Below are positions 1-8,872 of a DNA stretch of 64,000 nucleotides, one piece after another (position 1 is the stretch's first letter; each line of letters begins with the position of its first letter). The translations under genes were made by a program, and so were the position numbers. Where the stretch lies: positions 114,590-178,589 of the forward strand of contig JAJFKO010000002.1 of assembly GCA_021773175.1 (NCBI GenBank), written 5' to 3'. The stretch comes from Gammaproteobacteria bacterium (GTDB lineage Bacteria > Pseudomonadota > Gammaproteobacteria > JAJFKO01). Below the pieces are notes generated by a model. It did no database searches and was not told the origin of the DNA. It saw only the letters and a list, made by a program, of their open reading frames with translations.

Positions 1-651
1 AAATCAGCATTACTCGACTTAGCTGCAGCTCTTGGCCCTGAGATTTGTTTATTAAAAACTCATATCGACATTATTGATGACTTCGATACTGACTTAACCG
101 ACCAACTACAACAATTAGCAAAACAGCATAACTTCGTAATTTTTGAAGATAGAAAGTTCTGTGATATTGGTAATACTGTTAAGCATCAATACCAACAAGG
201 TATTTATAAGATTGTACAATGGTCCGATATTATTAATGCGCATGTTGTCCCTGGCCCAGGTATTATTGAAGGCTTGCAACAAGTTGGCGAACCATTACAG
301 CGCGGTTTATTATTGCTTGCTGAAATGAGCTCAAAAGGTAATTTAGCAACCGGTGATTACACACAAGCAGCTATTGATATGGCGCAAGACTATGCTGATT
401 TTGTCATGGGTTTTATCTCAATGCGTAAACTTGTTGATGACCCGCGCTTTATTCATATGACACCCGGTATTCAACTGGCAGAGAATAAAGATAACATTGG
501 TCAAATATATCGAACACCAGAAAAAATCATTTATGAAAACGGTTCTGATATCATTCTTGTTGGCCGTGCAGTTTATCAAAATGATGATCCGCTAGCGCAA
601 GCAAAGCTATATCGACAAGCTGGCTGGGAAAGTTATTTAAAACGATTATAA
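1..651 (+). CDS. pyrF: Orotidine 5'-phosphate decarboxylase, eukaryote-like type (5' end outside window)
   Basis: The reading frame is open from the first base of the window, so the N-terminus is missing; 216 residues are visible. The enzyme decarboxylates OMP to UMP, the last step of pyrimidine synthesis. The catalytic Lys-Asp region reads [17 protein letters not shown], followed by [25 protein letters not shown] and a phosphate-binding end [10 protein letters not shown]. These motifs match the eukaryotic UMP synthase/URA3 type rather than the shorter bacterial PyrF with its DxKxxDIP motif. It could be the C-terminal half of a bifunctional OPRT-OMPDC protein; the part that would decide this lies upstream of the window. 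The frame ends in a clear TAA, followed by a strong hairpin. The family call is confident; the fusion status is unknown. Confidence 0.9.
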   Translation, partial: KSALLDLAAALGPEICLLKTHIDIIDDFDTDLTDQLQQLAKQHNFVIFEDRKFCDIGNTVKHQYQQGIYKIVQWSDIINAHVVPGPGIIEGLQQVGEPLQRGLLLLAEMSSKGNLATGDYTQAAIDMAQDYADFVMGFISMRKLVDDPRFIHMTPGIQLAENKDNIGQIYRTPEKIIYENGSDIILVGRAVYQNDDPLAQAKLYRQAGWESYLKRL

Positions 652-736
652 AGTTTAGTCTTACATAAAGATACGAATGTGAATTAAACAAAAGAATATA
701 AAATCTTTTCTAGAATAATCCACCTGATATCCCACA

Positions 737-792
737 GCAAGTATTCTTCATCCGACATTAAATAGATAAAGTGTCGGATGAAAAATACTTGC
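737..792. terminator. Long hairpin between convergent genes, probable bidirectional terminator
   Basis: Two 21-nt arms (737-757 and 772-792) are complementary with a single G-T type mismatch, around a 14-nt AT-rich loop. It lies between the stop of the plus-strand pyrimidine gene and the stop of the minus-strand small secreted protein. There is no long T-run directly after the stem, so it may also act as an mRNA 3' stabiliser. The inverted repeat is seen directly; its role is inferred from position. Confidence 0.6.
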
Positions 793-815
793 CGCAGAAA
801 ATTCTGATTATATTA

Positions 816-1172
816 TTATGATTGCTTATCAATATTCAGTGTTAACGAACCACCAGAGCCACCAGGATGCCCTTTTAGTATTATAACTCCAGAGCTAGCA
901 TTAATATTTCCTGATAATTCCGCACCATTATAGCTTGATATATCGACATGACCATTCTCACATGTCCCAGACATAGTGAAGTTTTTCGAAACAACCATTG
1001 CTTTATGACTAGCAGCGGAATAATAGTTAGTGGTTGTTATATCAAATTGACTACCATTATTCGTAATGCTTCCAAACCAAGATCCAGAAAAGCCGCTACA
1101 GCCATCTGCGAAACAAGTTGCACTAAAAATCATTAATAGTACAGATAGTGACGCGAGTATTATTTTATTCAT
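816..1172 (-). CDS. Small secreted protein of unknown function
   Basis: The 118-residue product starts with a classic signal peptide: KII, a hydrophobic core rich in Leu and Ser, then a likely cleavage after CFA before DGCSGFSG. The mature part is about 95 residues, rich in Ser, Gly, Asn and Thr, with Cys in DGCSG and GTCENG that could form a disulfide. The alternating polar and hydrophobic pattern suggests a small beta-rich periplasmic or secreted domain. The start is supported by AGGAG eight bases upstream. I do not recognise the family. It is a single-gene unit, convergent with the pyrimidine gene, with about 220 bases of featureless DNA upstream. Confidence 0.6.
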   Translation of the reverse strand: MNKIILASLSVLLMIFSATCFADGCSGFSGSWFGSITNNGSQFDITTTNYYSAASHKAMVVSKNFTMSGTCENGHVDISSYNGAELSGNINASSGVIILKGHPGGSGGSLTLNIDKQS

Positions 1173-1392
1173 TGTCTTTCTCCTTAATTATAAATATGAT
1201 CCGCAAAATAATAGGCCTTAAGCGTGACACAGTCAATTAAAAAAATTCAGAATATATAACTCAACATGATTTCTTAAAAAATACTTAAGCTCTTATCAAC
1301 TGTATCTGCTATTGTAGAACTAATGGCGCTTCCGGAGAGGCATAGTAAGCATTATTCATACCTATAACGTCAAATCAAAATACACAATACCT

Positions 1393-2775
1393 CTAGAAAG
1401 TTACTTCTTTATTCTTGAAGTTATCTAGCGTTAAATTATAAATTTCTGTTAAAGGCATTTGTTGATATTCATCATTCGCACAAGCTTGTTTAAAAGATTC
1501 TGATATCCATAATGATCCTTCACTAACATGGCTTCCAGATTTCACCGCTGTATTATGAAAAAATTGATGGAAGTCACCAATCACATGACCTTGTGCATCC
1601 ATGATCTTTTCATCTTGTTGGCTGCCTCGCGTCACAGCTGTTTCTATAAATAGTGAATTATGTGAGTTTTGCGAAACATTAAATAATGCGTCGCCATTAA
1701 CTTGCAAACCAGATAAGAATGTTTGAGTTTGCTGTAGCTGTGTTGGATTATTAACTTCAAGCTGCCAGTCTCGACTCATCATTGGTAATACACGGTCATA
1801 ATCTAGATTCAAATGCTCTGCAAATGCTTGATGATCATATAAACGATAGTAATTCATACCACCATTGGCTTCTTCTTTAAGAAAAGGTTCTTGTGAAAAA
1901 GCAGATGAAACAATTATCAATGTATTAGGATCTTTCGCTAACTTAAGTATATAGCCGATCACTTTATCATAGATTTTATAACCAAACGTTATTGGATCAT
2001 GTTGCGGTAAACAGTCTGGAGCCTGAATAGCATCATTGAATAGTTCAGGCTGAAAGTTTCGCCAAAAATGATGTTGATAATGTGCATTAGCATTGAGAAA
2101 GAGAGTATAAAACTGATGGTCATTTTTCTTAACTAAACATTTAAAGATTTGAAACAAGAATAAATCAAATAATCCAGCTAAGCGCCATTTATTCTTTGCA
2201 TTAATCTTCTGCTTTAACATTTGTCGTGCTATTTTCGCATATAACGAAACAGGAATACGAAAACGCAGGCAAGCTTGTAATGCTTTTACAATATCTTTCT
2301 TCATGATCGGCTGTGTTGCATGCGTTTGAACCTTCTTACTAATGAGATTCCATAATGGCTGAATAGCAGCAGGGTAAGCTTTTCCTTCCTTTGACCAAGG
2401 ATCTGGAAAAAACAAACCACCTTGAGCATCACCACGTACAGCATTCATGCTACCAAGAATACAAGACTCGACTTTATAATCACTGAGCGTTTCCCAAATC
2501 TGAGGATGGCCTAGATTAACAGCATCGCTTAAACGAAAGACACCATGTTCAGCAAATGTTTTGCCTGTATGTGCTGTAATCCATTGAATCCAAGGCTCAA
2601 TATGTTCATATTTCTGTTCACTAACCGTTTCAATATAACGCCACTGTTTATTCATTTTGGCAAAATTAGGTAACTCACCTTTCGCTATTAAAGTATCAAC
2701 GAAAGATCATGAGATATCATTCAATTCAATCTGAATAACTCGTTTGTATTTTTTATGCAATTGTACTGATTTCAT
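1393..2775 (-). pseudogene. Alkaline-phosphatase-superfamily protein interrupted by an in-frame TGA
   Basis: The uninterrupted part (ATG at 2655 to 1393) is 420 residues and contains EPWIQWITAHTGKTFAEHGV, GSMNAVRGD, GGLFFPDPW and NTLIIVSSAFSQEP. This is the pattern of type I phosphodiesterase/sulfatase-like proteins in the alkaline phosphatase superfamily. The same frame continues upstream without break to an ATG at 2775, except for a TGA at 2709-2707. The extra 40 codons read KRVIQIELNDIS, stop, SFVDTLIAKGELPNFAKM, which looks like the N-terminal metal-binding strand and first helix of the fold. The upstream ATG has GAGG about eight bases before it. The stop most simply arose from a TGG Trp codon. 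Either the gene is newly inactivated, or a shortened protein restarts at 2655 without its first metal ligand. The superfamily call is by motif only and the substrate is unknown. Confidence 0.65.
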
Positions 2776-2926
2776 AGAATACCTCATTTACGATTTGACT
2801 CATTAGCTTCTCTTTAAATTGGCTATATGATAATGCAGGATAAGCTTTATAACAAGGCTCCTATTGCTAATCAGAACGATTCACGTTAGGATTTTGCTTT
2901 CAAGCAATCTATGAGGTTTATTGACA

Positions 2927-3901
2927 ATGACATCTCCAGCATTTACAGCCATACAAGACCTACAAAAGCATCTAGCTCAACATATTATTGGCCAAGAAGA
3001 TTTACTAAAAAAACTATTAATCACGCTTTTGGCGGATGGTCATCTATTGGTTGAAGGCGCTCCTGGTCTTGCAAAAACCAAAGCTATTAAAGCACTGGCA
3101 GCAGGTATAGAAGCTAGCTTCCATCGTGTTCAATTCACGCCAGACCTATTACCTGGTGATATTACTGGTACAGACATTTATCGACCTCAAACTGGTGAGT
3201 TTGTTTTCCAAGCAGGTCCCATTTTTCATAATTTATTATTAGCAGATGAAATTAATCGTGCTCCAGCTAAAGTGCAATCAGCATTATTAGAGGCGATGGG
3301 CGAACGTCAAGTCACTATTGGTAAAAAAACCTATGAATTACCCGAGTTATTTCTCGTTATGGCAACCCAAAATCCACTCGAGCAAGAAGGTACGTATCCA
3401 CTTCCAGAAGCACAACTTGATCGTTTCTTAATGTATGTTCGCGTTAACTACCCATCGGTGCATGCTGAGCAACAAATATTACAGCTTAATCGTCGTGAAG
3501 CTAAAGGTGAAATTACTTTCGATATGACTGCTGATAAAAAAATTCCAACCGAACAGATTTTACAAGCACGCAAAGATATTTTAGAGATACATATGAGTCC
3601 TGCTTTAGAAGAGTACATTGTGCAGCTCGTCGTTTCTACTCGAGATCCTCGCGCTTATAGTGACACCTTAGCCGAGCAAGTGCGTTATGGAGCCAGTCCG
3701 CGTGCAACCATTGCACTTGACCGCTGCGCACGTTCTCATGCTTGGTTATCAGGCCGAGACTTTGTGGCACCAGAAGATATTCACGCAATTATTTACGATG
3801 TATTACGCCATCGCATTATTCTGTCATATGAAGCTGAAGCAGAAGGAATCACAACAGATGATTTCATTTCTGAATTATTGCAATTAATTGTAGCGCCTTA
3901 A
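2927..3901 (+). CDS. MoxR-family AAA+ ATPase
   Basis: This is a chaperone-like AAA+ ATPase, known in other bacteria to help assemble or activate von Willebrand factor proteins. Walker A GAPGLAKT lies near residue 45, Walker B LLLADEIN near 107, then sensor-type ATQNPLEQEGTYPLPEAQLDRF, the MoxR signature. The length of 324 residues is normal. I chose ATG 2927 because GAGG lies 10 bases before it; a TTG six bases earlier is in frame but sits too close. Only 3 bases separate it from the DUF58 gene, and the pair is typical of the moxR operon. No vWA or BatB/BatD genes follow, so the operon is shorter than usual. Confidence 0.92.
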   Translation: MTSPAFTAIQDLQKHLAQHIIGQEDLLKKLLITLLADGHLLVEGAPGLAKTKAIKALAAGIEASFHRVQFTPDLLPGDITGTDIYRPQTGEFVFQAGPIFHNLLLADEINRAPAKVQSALLEAMGERQVTIGKKTYELPELFLVMATQNPLEQEGTYPLPEAQLDRFLMYVRVNYPSVHAEQQILQLNRREAKGEITFDMTADKKIPTEQILQARKDILEIHMSPALEEYIVQLVVSTRDPRAYSDTLAEQVRYGASPRATIALDRCARSHAWLSGRDFVAPEDIHAIIYDVLRHRIILSYEAEAEGITTDDFISELLQLIVAP

Positions 3902-3904
3902 TAT

Positions 3905-4837
3905 ATGGCAAGTACAAACACTTTATCAAAACATAGTTTATCTGGTGTGGATATTACATTAGCGGATTTATTGAGTCTGCGCTATGTTGCTCGCCAACTA
4001 AAAATAAAACATGCTCCACGTGTTTCTACTAAACTAATTGGTGAAACACATTCAACCTTTAAAGGTCGTGGTTTAGAATTTGATGAAGTTCGTATTTACC
4101 AACCTGGCGATGATATTCGCACTATGGATTGGCGAGTGACCGCGAAAACAGGTATTGCACATACCAAGCTATATCATGAAGAGCGCGAACGCCCGGTTTT
4201 CATTGTTACTGACTTTTCTCAGAGTATGCTATTTGGAACACGCGTTGCTTATAAAGCAGTGAAAGCGGCTGAGTTAGCAGCCTTAATTGCTTGGACAAGT
4301 ATTTTAAGCCATGACCGAGTTGGTGGCATTGTTTTTTCTGATGAGCGCATTGTTGAGCTGCCACCACGAGGACGCAAACATGGAGTATTAAGGTTCTTAC
4401 GCACCTTAGTTGATATTTACAACAAAGAAAGTAAGACCTTAGATAAGTATTCTTTGCCATTGAGCTTAAAGAGACTCTCACATTTAAGTCGGCCAGGTAG
4501 TCTAATTTTTATTATTAGTGATTTTTATCAACATGATGCTTCGCTGGAAAGAAGCTTGGCACAACTACGTAAGCATAATGAAGTATTCGCACTGCAAATT
4601 ACTGATCCATTAGAACTTGAACCACCGACTGCTAATCGCTATGCAATCAGTGACGGCAATAAATTAGGTGAGCTGGATACTCGCGATAAACATTTTCGTG
4701 ATAGCTACCAACAATACTTTTCAGAGAAGCATGAAAAAATCACTAAATTTCTTCAACAACAAAATATCCCTTTATGGAAATTTGTAACTAATGAAGATAT
4801 GTTGACTAAACTTAATTTATATTTGCGGAAGTTTTAA
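3905..4837 (+). CDS. DUF58 domain protein (MoxR partner, vWA-like fold)
   Basis: The 310 residues contain the DUF58 signature: FKGRGLEFDEVRIYQPGDDIRTMDWRV is present in overlapping short motifs around residues 52-78, followed by VTDFSQSMLFG, a MIDAS-like DxSxS segment typical of a von Willebrand A fold. Proteins of this family are encoded beside MoxR ATPases and are thought to be their partners. There is no signal peptide or membrane span, so it should be cytoplasmic. It lies between moxR (3-base gap) and the DUF4381 gene (2-base gap), so the three are surely one transcript. The exact role is not known. Confidence 0.88.
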   Translation: MASTNTLSKHSLSGVDITLADLLSLRYVARQLKIKHAPRVSTKLIGETHSTFKGRGLEFDEVRIYQPGDDIRTMDWRVTAKTGIAHTKLYHEERERPVFIVTDFSQSMLFGTRVAYKAVKAAELAALIAWTSILSHDRVGGIVFSDERIVELPPRGRKHGVLRFLRTLVDIYNKESKTLDKYSLPLSLKRLSHLSRPGSLIFIISDFYQHDASLERSLAQLRKHNEVFALQITDPLELEPPTANRYAISDGNKLGELDTRDKHFRDSYQQYFSEKHEKITKFLQQQNIPLWKFVTNEDMLTKLNLYLRKF

Positions 4838-4839
4838 CG

Positions 4840-5313
4840 ATGCAAGCTAATCCCTCTTTATTAAAGCAATTAAAAGATATTCATATGCCAAAAGCCATTG
4901 GCATTTGGCCGTTAGCTCCTGGTTGGTGGATTGTTATTGGAATTGTAATGCTTATTCTCATCGCTACAATTTATTTCATATTGAAAAGACGCGGCAAGAT
5001 CACAGCGAAAAAACTTGCCTTACAACAGTTATACGCGCTTGAAGAAGAATATAGTGCCGATACTAATACAAACCTATTAAGTGATTTAGCAATTTTATTG
5101 CGCCGCGCAGCCATTGCTTATTATCCAAGAAGTAATATTGCCAAACTGCATGGTGAAAAATGGCTGGCCTTTTTAGATGAAACCAGCAAATCGAAACGTT
5201 ATACACAAGGCGTTGGTCGTGCTTTGTTACACGGCCCCTATGCAGCAAGTTATGAAGATGACTTAACCCCTATATTCTCACTAGTTAAATCCTGGATTAA
5301 GCGCTTACACTAA
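4840..5313 (+). CDS. DUF4381 membrane protein of the MoxR operon
   Basis: The 157-residue protein has a short N-terminus, one strong membrane span (about residues 27-47, WWIVIGIVMLILIATIYFIL) and a cytoplasmic C-terminal part with LAILLRRAAIAYYPR and LHGEKWLAFLDE, typical of DUF4381 proteins encoded after DUF58 genes. It probably anchors the MoxR/DUF58 pair at the inner membrane. Its 3' end overlaps by 9 bases the 3' end of the convergent MFS gene. The vWA genes that usually follow (BatA/BatB-like) are absent. Confidence 0.82.
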   Translation: MQANPSLLKQLKDIHMPKAIGIWPLAPGWWIVIGIVMLILIATIYFILKRRGKITAKKLALQQLYALEEEYSADTNTNLLSDLAILLRRAAIAYYPRSNIAKLHGEKWLAFLDETSKSKRYTQGVGRALLHGPYAASYEDDLTPIFSLVKSWIKRLH

Positions 5314-6492
5314 CTTAGCTAACTCTTTTTGTCTTCCACATTGTAATATGTATGCAAGTACTGCTAAAACTAAGAATATAATTAATGTTGCAATAAAAGT
5401 CCGTAATGCTGAGCCTGGCATATAGCCCATAATTATGACGGCTAGTGTAGCTGTACTCATATTTATGAAGCTCATCATACTCGCAGCATTCGCTTTATCA
5501 CTAATCGCATTAGAAGCATAAAGTGATGCACATGGAAATAACATACCACTAAAAAAATAAAGTAGCATTGATGTCACAAAAAACCATAATACGCTCACCT
5601 CTTTGCTTAGCACCAAGCCGACATACGATAGAATGCAAATGACAATGCCAAATAGTGCAAACAGAATAATGTTATACGCGCTATGACGCGCCAATAAACG
5701 TTTTGCGATTATGCCACTGAACAACATTCCTAACATATTAAGTAAATTCCAATAACCGTATACACTTGGCGATAAACCTAACATCTTTTGTGAAATGATA
5801 GGTCCCGCTGCAGAGAAACAATAGGCTGCGGCAGAACTCAATCCAATAATAATCGAAAACATGATCAGTGTTGATGAATTTAGTGCGAGAGCATATCCGG
5901 CAAACAAAGTTTTAATTTTCAGTTTGATGGGTGTTACTAAAGTTTCTTGAAACTGCCAAGTTACAATTAACATAATCATGCCATGCAAGAGCAACAACCA
6001 AAAACAATCTTGCCATTGTAAATATTGTGTGATGATTCCACCTAAGGTAACAGCAACCCCAATACCAAGTGTAAAAGATACAATGCTATATGCCATAGCA
6101 TGTTTAGCTTGCTCTTTATTTAATAACTCGTTGATCAGCATAAATGTACAAGCTAATCCTGCTGATGCACCAAGCGCTGTAATCAAGCGTCCAAATAAAA
6201 GTAATGAGTAAGCATGCATATTCACGGCAAGTAAACATATGACAATACCAACAAGATTCAATGATAATCCGAAGCGTAAAGCCCATAGTCGACCGAAACG
6301 ATTTGCTAGTGGCGCATAAAGTAACTGACCAAAGACATAACCTAATAAAAAAATTGATACCACCCATTGCAAACTTGCATTACTAAGTTGGAAGCTTTGT
6401 TGGATTTGCGGCAATGCTGGCGTGATAATGGCAGCAGAAATTGACGCTATACATATATAACTCAGCAGCAATGCAATTTTCATTTTATTCAT
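5305..6492 (-). CDS. MFS drug-efflux type transporter (Bcr/CflA-like)
   Basis: About 395 residues with some twelve hydrophobic spans. It begins KIALLLSYICIASISAAIITPALPQI, the usual first helix of Bcr/CflA and related 12-TM drug:H+ antiporters, and then GRLWALRFGL marks the loop after helix 2. An in-frame ATG 33 bases upstream (6525) would add a poor, non-membrane leader, so I prefer 6492 or the ATG nine bases inside it. It is divergent from a LysR-type regulator with only about 100 bases between them, a standard arrangement for a regulator controlling an exporter. The substrate cannot be read from the sequence. Confidence 0.85.
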   Translation of the reverse strand: MNKMKIALLLSYICIASISAAIITPALPQIQQSFQLSNASLQWVVSIFLLGYVFGQLLYAPLANRFGRLWALRFGLSLNLVGIVICLLAVNMHAYSLLLFGRLITALGASAGLACTFMLINELLNKEQAKHAMAYSIVSFTLGIGVAVTLGGIITQYLQWQDCFWLLLLHGMIMLIVTWQFQETLVTPIKLKIKTLFAGYALALNSSTLIMFSIIIGLSSAAAYCFSAAGPIISQKMLGLSPSVYGYWNLLNMLGMLFSGIIAKRLLARHSAYNIILFALFGIVICILSYVGLVLSKEVSVLWFFVTSMLLYFFSGMLFPCASLYASNAISDKANAASMMSFINMSTATLAVIIMGYMPGSALRTFIATLIIFLVLAVLAYILQCGRQKELAKLV

Positions 6493-6560
6493 CTCGATAC
6501 ACTCAAATATAAAAATATTAAGCATATTATAACTGTCAACTTTATTATGACAATGCTATA

Positions 6561-6584
6561 TTTAGTTAACAGTCGTCAACTAAA
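6561..6584. promoter_or_regulatory. Candidate LysR-type operator
   Basis: A perfect inverted repeat, TTTAGTT-N10-AACTAAA, lies between the divergent MFS and LysR genes, nine bases before the regulator's start. Its spacing fits the T-N11-A type sites bound by LysR proteins. It is seen directly; binding is inferred. Confidence 0.5.
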
Positions 6585-6592
6585 ACTAAACA

Positions 6593-7495
6593 ATGAGAAA
6601 GCTAATAATGCAAGCAATCACCTCACAGAAATTTGAAGTTTTTCATAAAGTTGCAGAACTTGGCAGCATTACTGAGGCCGCTAAACAACTACACGTTTCT
6701 AAAGCTGCTGTCAGCCATAGCATTAAACAATTAGAGGCTACTTTAGAAATCCCTTTATTTATCCGTAGTACTCGGAAAATTACGCTTACCGATGAAGGCA
6801 AGCTACTTTACACACAATGCCAGCGCCTGAAGGATGAATTAGATATTACACGTAATCTCATTAGCAATTTTACTGCTGAGCCATCTGGCACTTTGCGCAT
6901 TAGCTGCAATCCTTATTTGGCTGATACTTTGTTACTACCAATTTTATCTAAATATATAAAACAATATCCTGCAGTTAATATTGAAGTCTTTGCTGAAGAA
7001 CGCATGCCAAACATGTTCAAAGAGAATATTGATATTGTTTTTGGTATTAACTGGCCAGCACCTGATGAGGTTGTTGCGCGTGAAATTGGTAAAACCCGTT
7101 ATGTACTTTGTGCCTCACCTCAATATTTAGAAAATCATGGCACACCAACAACGTTAAAAGAATTAGAGAAACATACATATATTCCACATCTAGGTCGTAA
7201 CGATGAAAACATTATTGCTAATTTAAAACAAAAAATTTCACTTAACCTTAATACTCAATTAAAGGTCAATAATGCATTATTGATGAAACGCTTTGCATTA
7301 AATGGTTTTGGCATTACACAATTACATGACTATATGGTGAATGATGAAATAAGATCTAGACAGTTAGTTGAAGTACTGAAAGATACAATGAAAACGACTA
7401 TTCCGCTTTATATTTATTACCAAAAACACCGTTTTGTACAGCCTAAAATCCGGCAGTTTGTTAGCTTAGTTACAACTGACGCGAAATCCTCTTGA
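6593..7495 (+). CDS. LysR-family transcriptional regulator
   Basis: The 300-residue protein has the N-terminal winged HTH (KFEVFHKVAELGSITEAAKQLHVSKAAVSHSIKQLE, given here as the span of residues 13-47) followed by a linker helix and a periplasmic-binding-like effector domain. The length is normal for the family. ATG 6608 is an alternative start with GAGAAAG upstream; it would remove five residues without touching the HTH. It is divergent from an MFS efflux gene and is likely its regulator through the inverted repeat at 6561-6584. The inducer is not predictable. Confidence 0.92.
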   Translation: MRKLIMQAITSQKFEVFHKVAELGSITEAAKQLHVSKAAVSHSIKQLEATLEIPLFIRSTRKITLTDEGKLLYTQCQRLKDELDITRNLISNFTAEPSGTLRISCNPYLADTLLLPILSKYIKQYPAVNIEVFAEERMPNMFKENIDIVFGINWPAPDEVVAREIGKTRYVLCASPQYLENHGTPTTLKELEKHTYIPHLGRNDENIIANLKQKISLNLNTQLKVNNALLMKRFALNGFGITQLHDYMVNDEIRSRQLVEVLKDTMKTTIPLYIYYQKHRFVQPKIRQFVSLVTTDAKSS

Positions 7496-7557
7496 TGATA
7501 TTAAGTCCTAAAGAAACTACGTCTCTGCACTAGAGAAAACTATAATATGTCAATTAA

Positions 7558-8688
7558 TTACTTAAATAGATCCACATACTCACTGAAACAGAATATTTTA
7601 TTGCGCTTATGGCCTGTTAACTCTTGCAGAATATCTAATCGTATAAAGTCATCGATCAATCTGATGGCTGTTGAACGATCAATGGAAAGCGTATCAGCAA
7701 CAAGTTGACTATCAACTATGGGGCAACGATACAAGTAATTTAAAAAGGCTTGGGCTGTTTTTAATTTTTTTCCTAAAGAAATAATTTTTTGTTCACACCG
7801 ATGACGCAAACTGATAATAGATCTAAATGTCTGAATTGAATTTTCAGATATTTGTCTAACACCTTCTAAAAAAAAACGAACCCACTGCACTAAATCATTA
7901 TGAGTCCGAACTCTTGTTAAATTATCATAATAAAGTGATTTGTGCTTCTCAAAAAAAGCTGACAAATACAACGTTGGTTTTACCAAGATGCCCTTGCTCA
8001 CAAGATACAATGTTATTAGTAAACGTCCTACTCGTCCATTGCCATCCAAAAATGGGTGAATTGTTTCAAATTGGTAATGAGCAATGGCTATTCGAATTAG
8101 TTCAGGCACTAAAATAGATTCATTATTTAAGAATTTTTCTAAATCTGTCATGAGTTTCGATAAATCAGTATGATGAGGAGGAATAAATACGGCATCATTA
8201 ATAGAGGCACCTCCAATCCAATTCTGGCTTTTTCTGTATGAGCCTGGTTGCTTATGCTTGCCTCTAACACCTTGTAATATGATTTCATGAACACTGAGCA
8301 ATAGACGACTGGAAACAGGTAACTTAGCCAGAGACGTTACAGCTTCGTTCATTGCCTTTATATAATTTTGCACCTCATCCCAATCATCTCTTTTTTCAGG
8401 ATCGATATATTCTTTTCTTTGCAGTGCTTCTTCTATATTAGTTTGGGTACCTTCAATACGATTGCTTGATGTTGCTTCCTTGCTTACATGCATCATGATA
8501 AAAAAATCAATATCGGGAACTAATTCAGAAAAAGCATTAAGCTCACCGAGTTTCATATCCGCCTGACTTAATAAAAGAATTAAGGCAGGATCTCTAAGCT
8601 CCCAATCATGTTCAATTTGAGTAGGCATAAAGCTTTTGTATTGGTACTGCTGTTTAAACTCACCTGATTTAAAATTGCCAATATCCAT
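7558..8688 (-). CDS. fic: Fic family protein (class II adenylyltransferase) with C-terminal winged helix
   Basis: The 376-residue protein carries the complete Fic catalytic motif HPFLDGNGRVGR at residues 211-222 and an N-terminal inhibitory helix motif SSNRIEG at residues 74-80, typical of class II Fic proteins. Known members transfer AMP to Ser, Thr or Tyr hydroxyls and are self-inhibited by the glutamate of the inhibitory motif. The region after residue 300 (KKLKTAQAFLNYLYRCP, then LVADTLSIDRSTAIRLIDDF) looks like a winged HTH, suggesting DNA binding and autoregulation. The flap and catalytic His, Asp and Arg residues are all present, so it should be active. No secretion signal is visible. 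It is a single-gene unit; the unusual inverted repeat just upstream is a likely operator. Confidence 0.92.
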   Translation of the reverse strand: MDIGNFKSGEFKQQYQYKSFMPTQIEHDWELRDPALILLLSQADMKLGELNAFSELVPDIDFFIMMHVSKEATSSNRIEGTQTNIEEALQRKEYIDPEKRDDWDEVQNYIKAMNEAVTSLAKLPVSSRLLLSVHEIILQGVRGKHKQPGSYRKSQNWIGGASINDAVFIPPHHTDLSKLMTDLEKFLNNESILVPELIRIAIAHYQFETIHPFLDGNGRVGRLLITLYLVSKGILVKPTLYLSAFFEKHKSLYYDNLTRVRTHNDLVQWVRFFLEGVRQISENSIQTFRSIISLRHRCEQKIISLGKKLKTAQAFLNYLYRCPIVDSQLVADTLSIDRSTAIRLIDDFIRLDILQELTGHKRNKIFCFSEYVDLFK

Positions 8689-8770
8689 AAATTCTCTTTA
8701 TTTTTCAGTGATAAGCACTTGTTTGACTTACATTCCTCTCTAATCAGCTTTTGAGAAGAATCTGTAGTAA

Positions 8771-8838
8771 CTGCAAATATAATAGTTTATATTTGCAGTT
8801 AAGGCAAATTCTGCAAATATAAACTATTATGTTCGCAG
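8771..8838. promoter_or_regulatory. Two 28-bp palindromic elements in opposite orientation upstream of fic
   Basis: The element at 8771-8798 is itself palindromic: CTGCAAATATA and its complement around a 6-base centre. The element at 8811-8838, read on the other strand, is the same 28-mer with two changes. A 12-base spacer separates them. The inner arms give a perfect 20-bp inverted repeat (8779-8798 with 8811-8830). It lies 83-150 bases before the fic start codon, between two minus-strand genes, so it could be a dimeric or tetrameric operator for the Fic winged-helix domain. The structure is seen directly; the role is inferred. Confidence 0.6.
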
Positions 8839-8872
8839 GAAAATACTGATTAATTAACTTAAAGGATATTTA

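Noticed and set aside
2707..2709. TGA as a selenocysteine codon in the phosphatase-like gene
   Set aside because: It lies outside any nucleophile motif, no stem-loop of SECIS type is apparent just after it, and a TGG to TGA change explains it more simply.
7500..7515. TTAAGTCCTAAAG near the lysR stop as another element end
   Set aside because: Only about eight bases match, without the TTACG core or a partner end.
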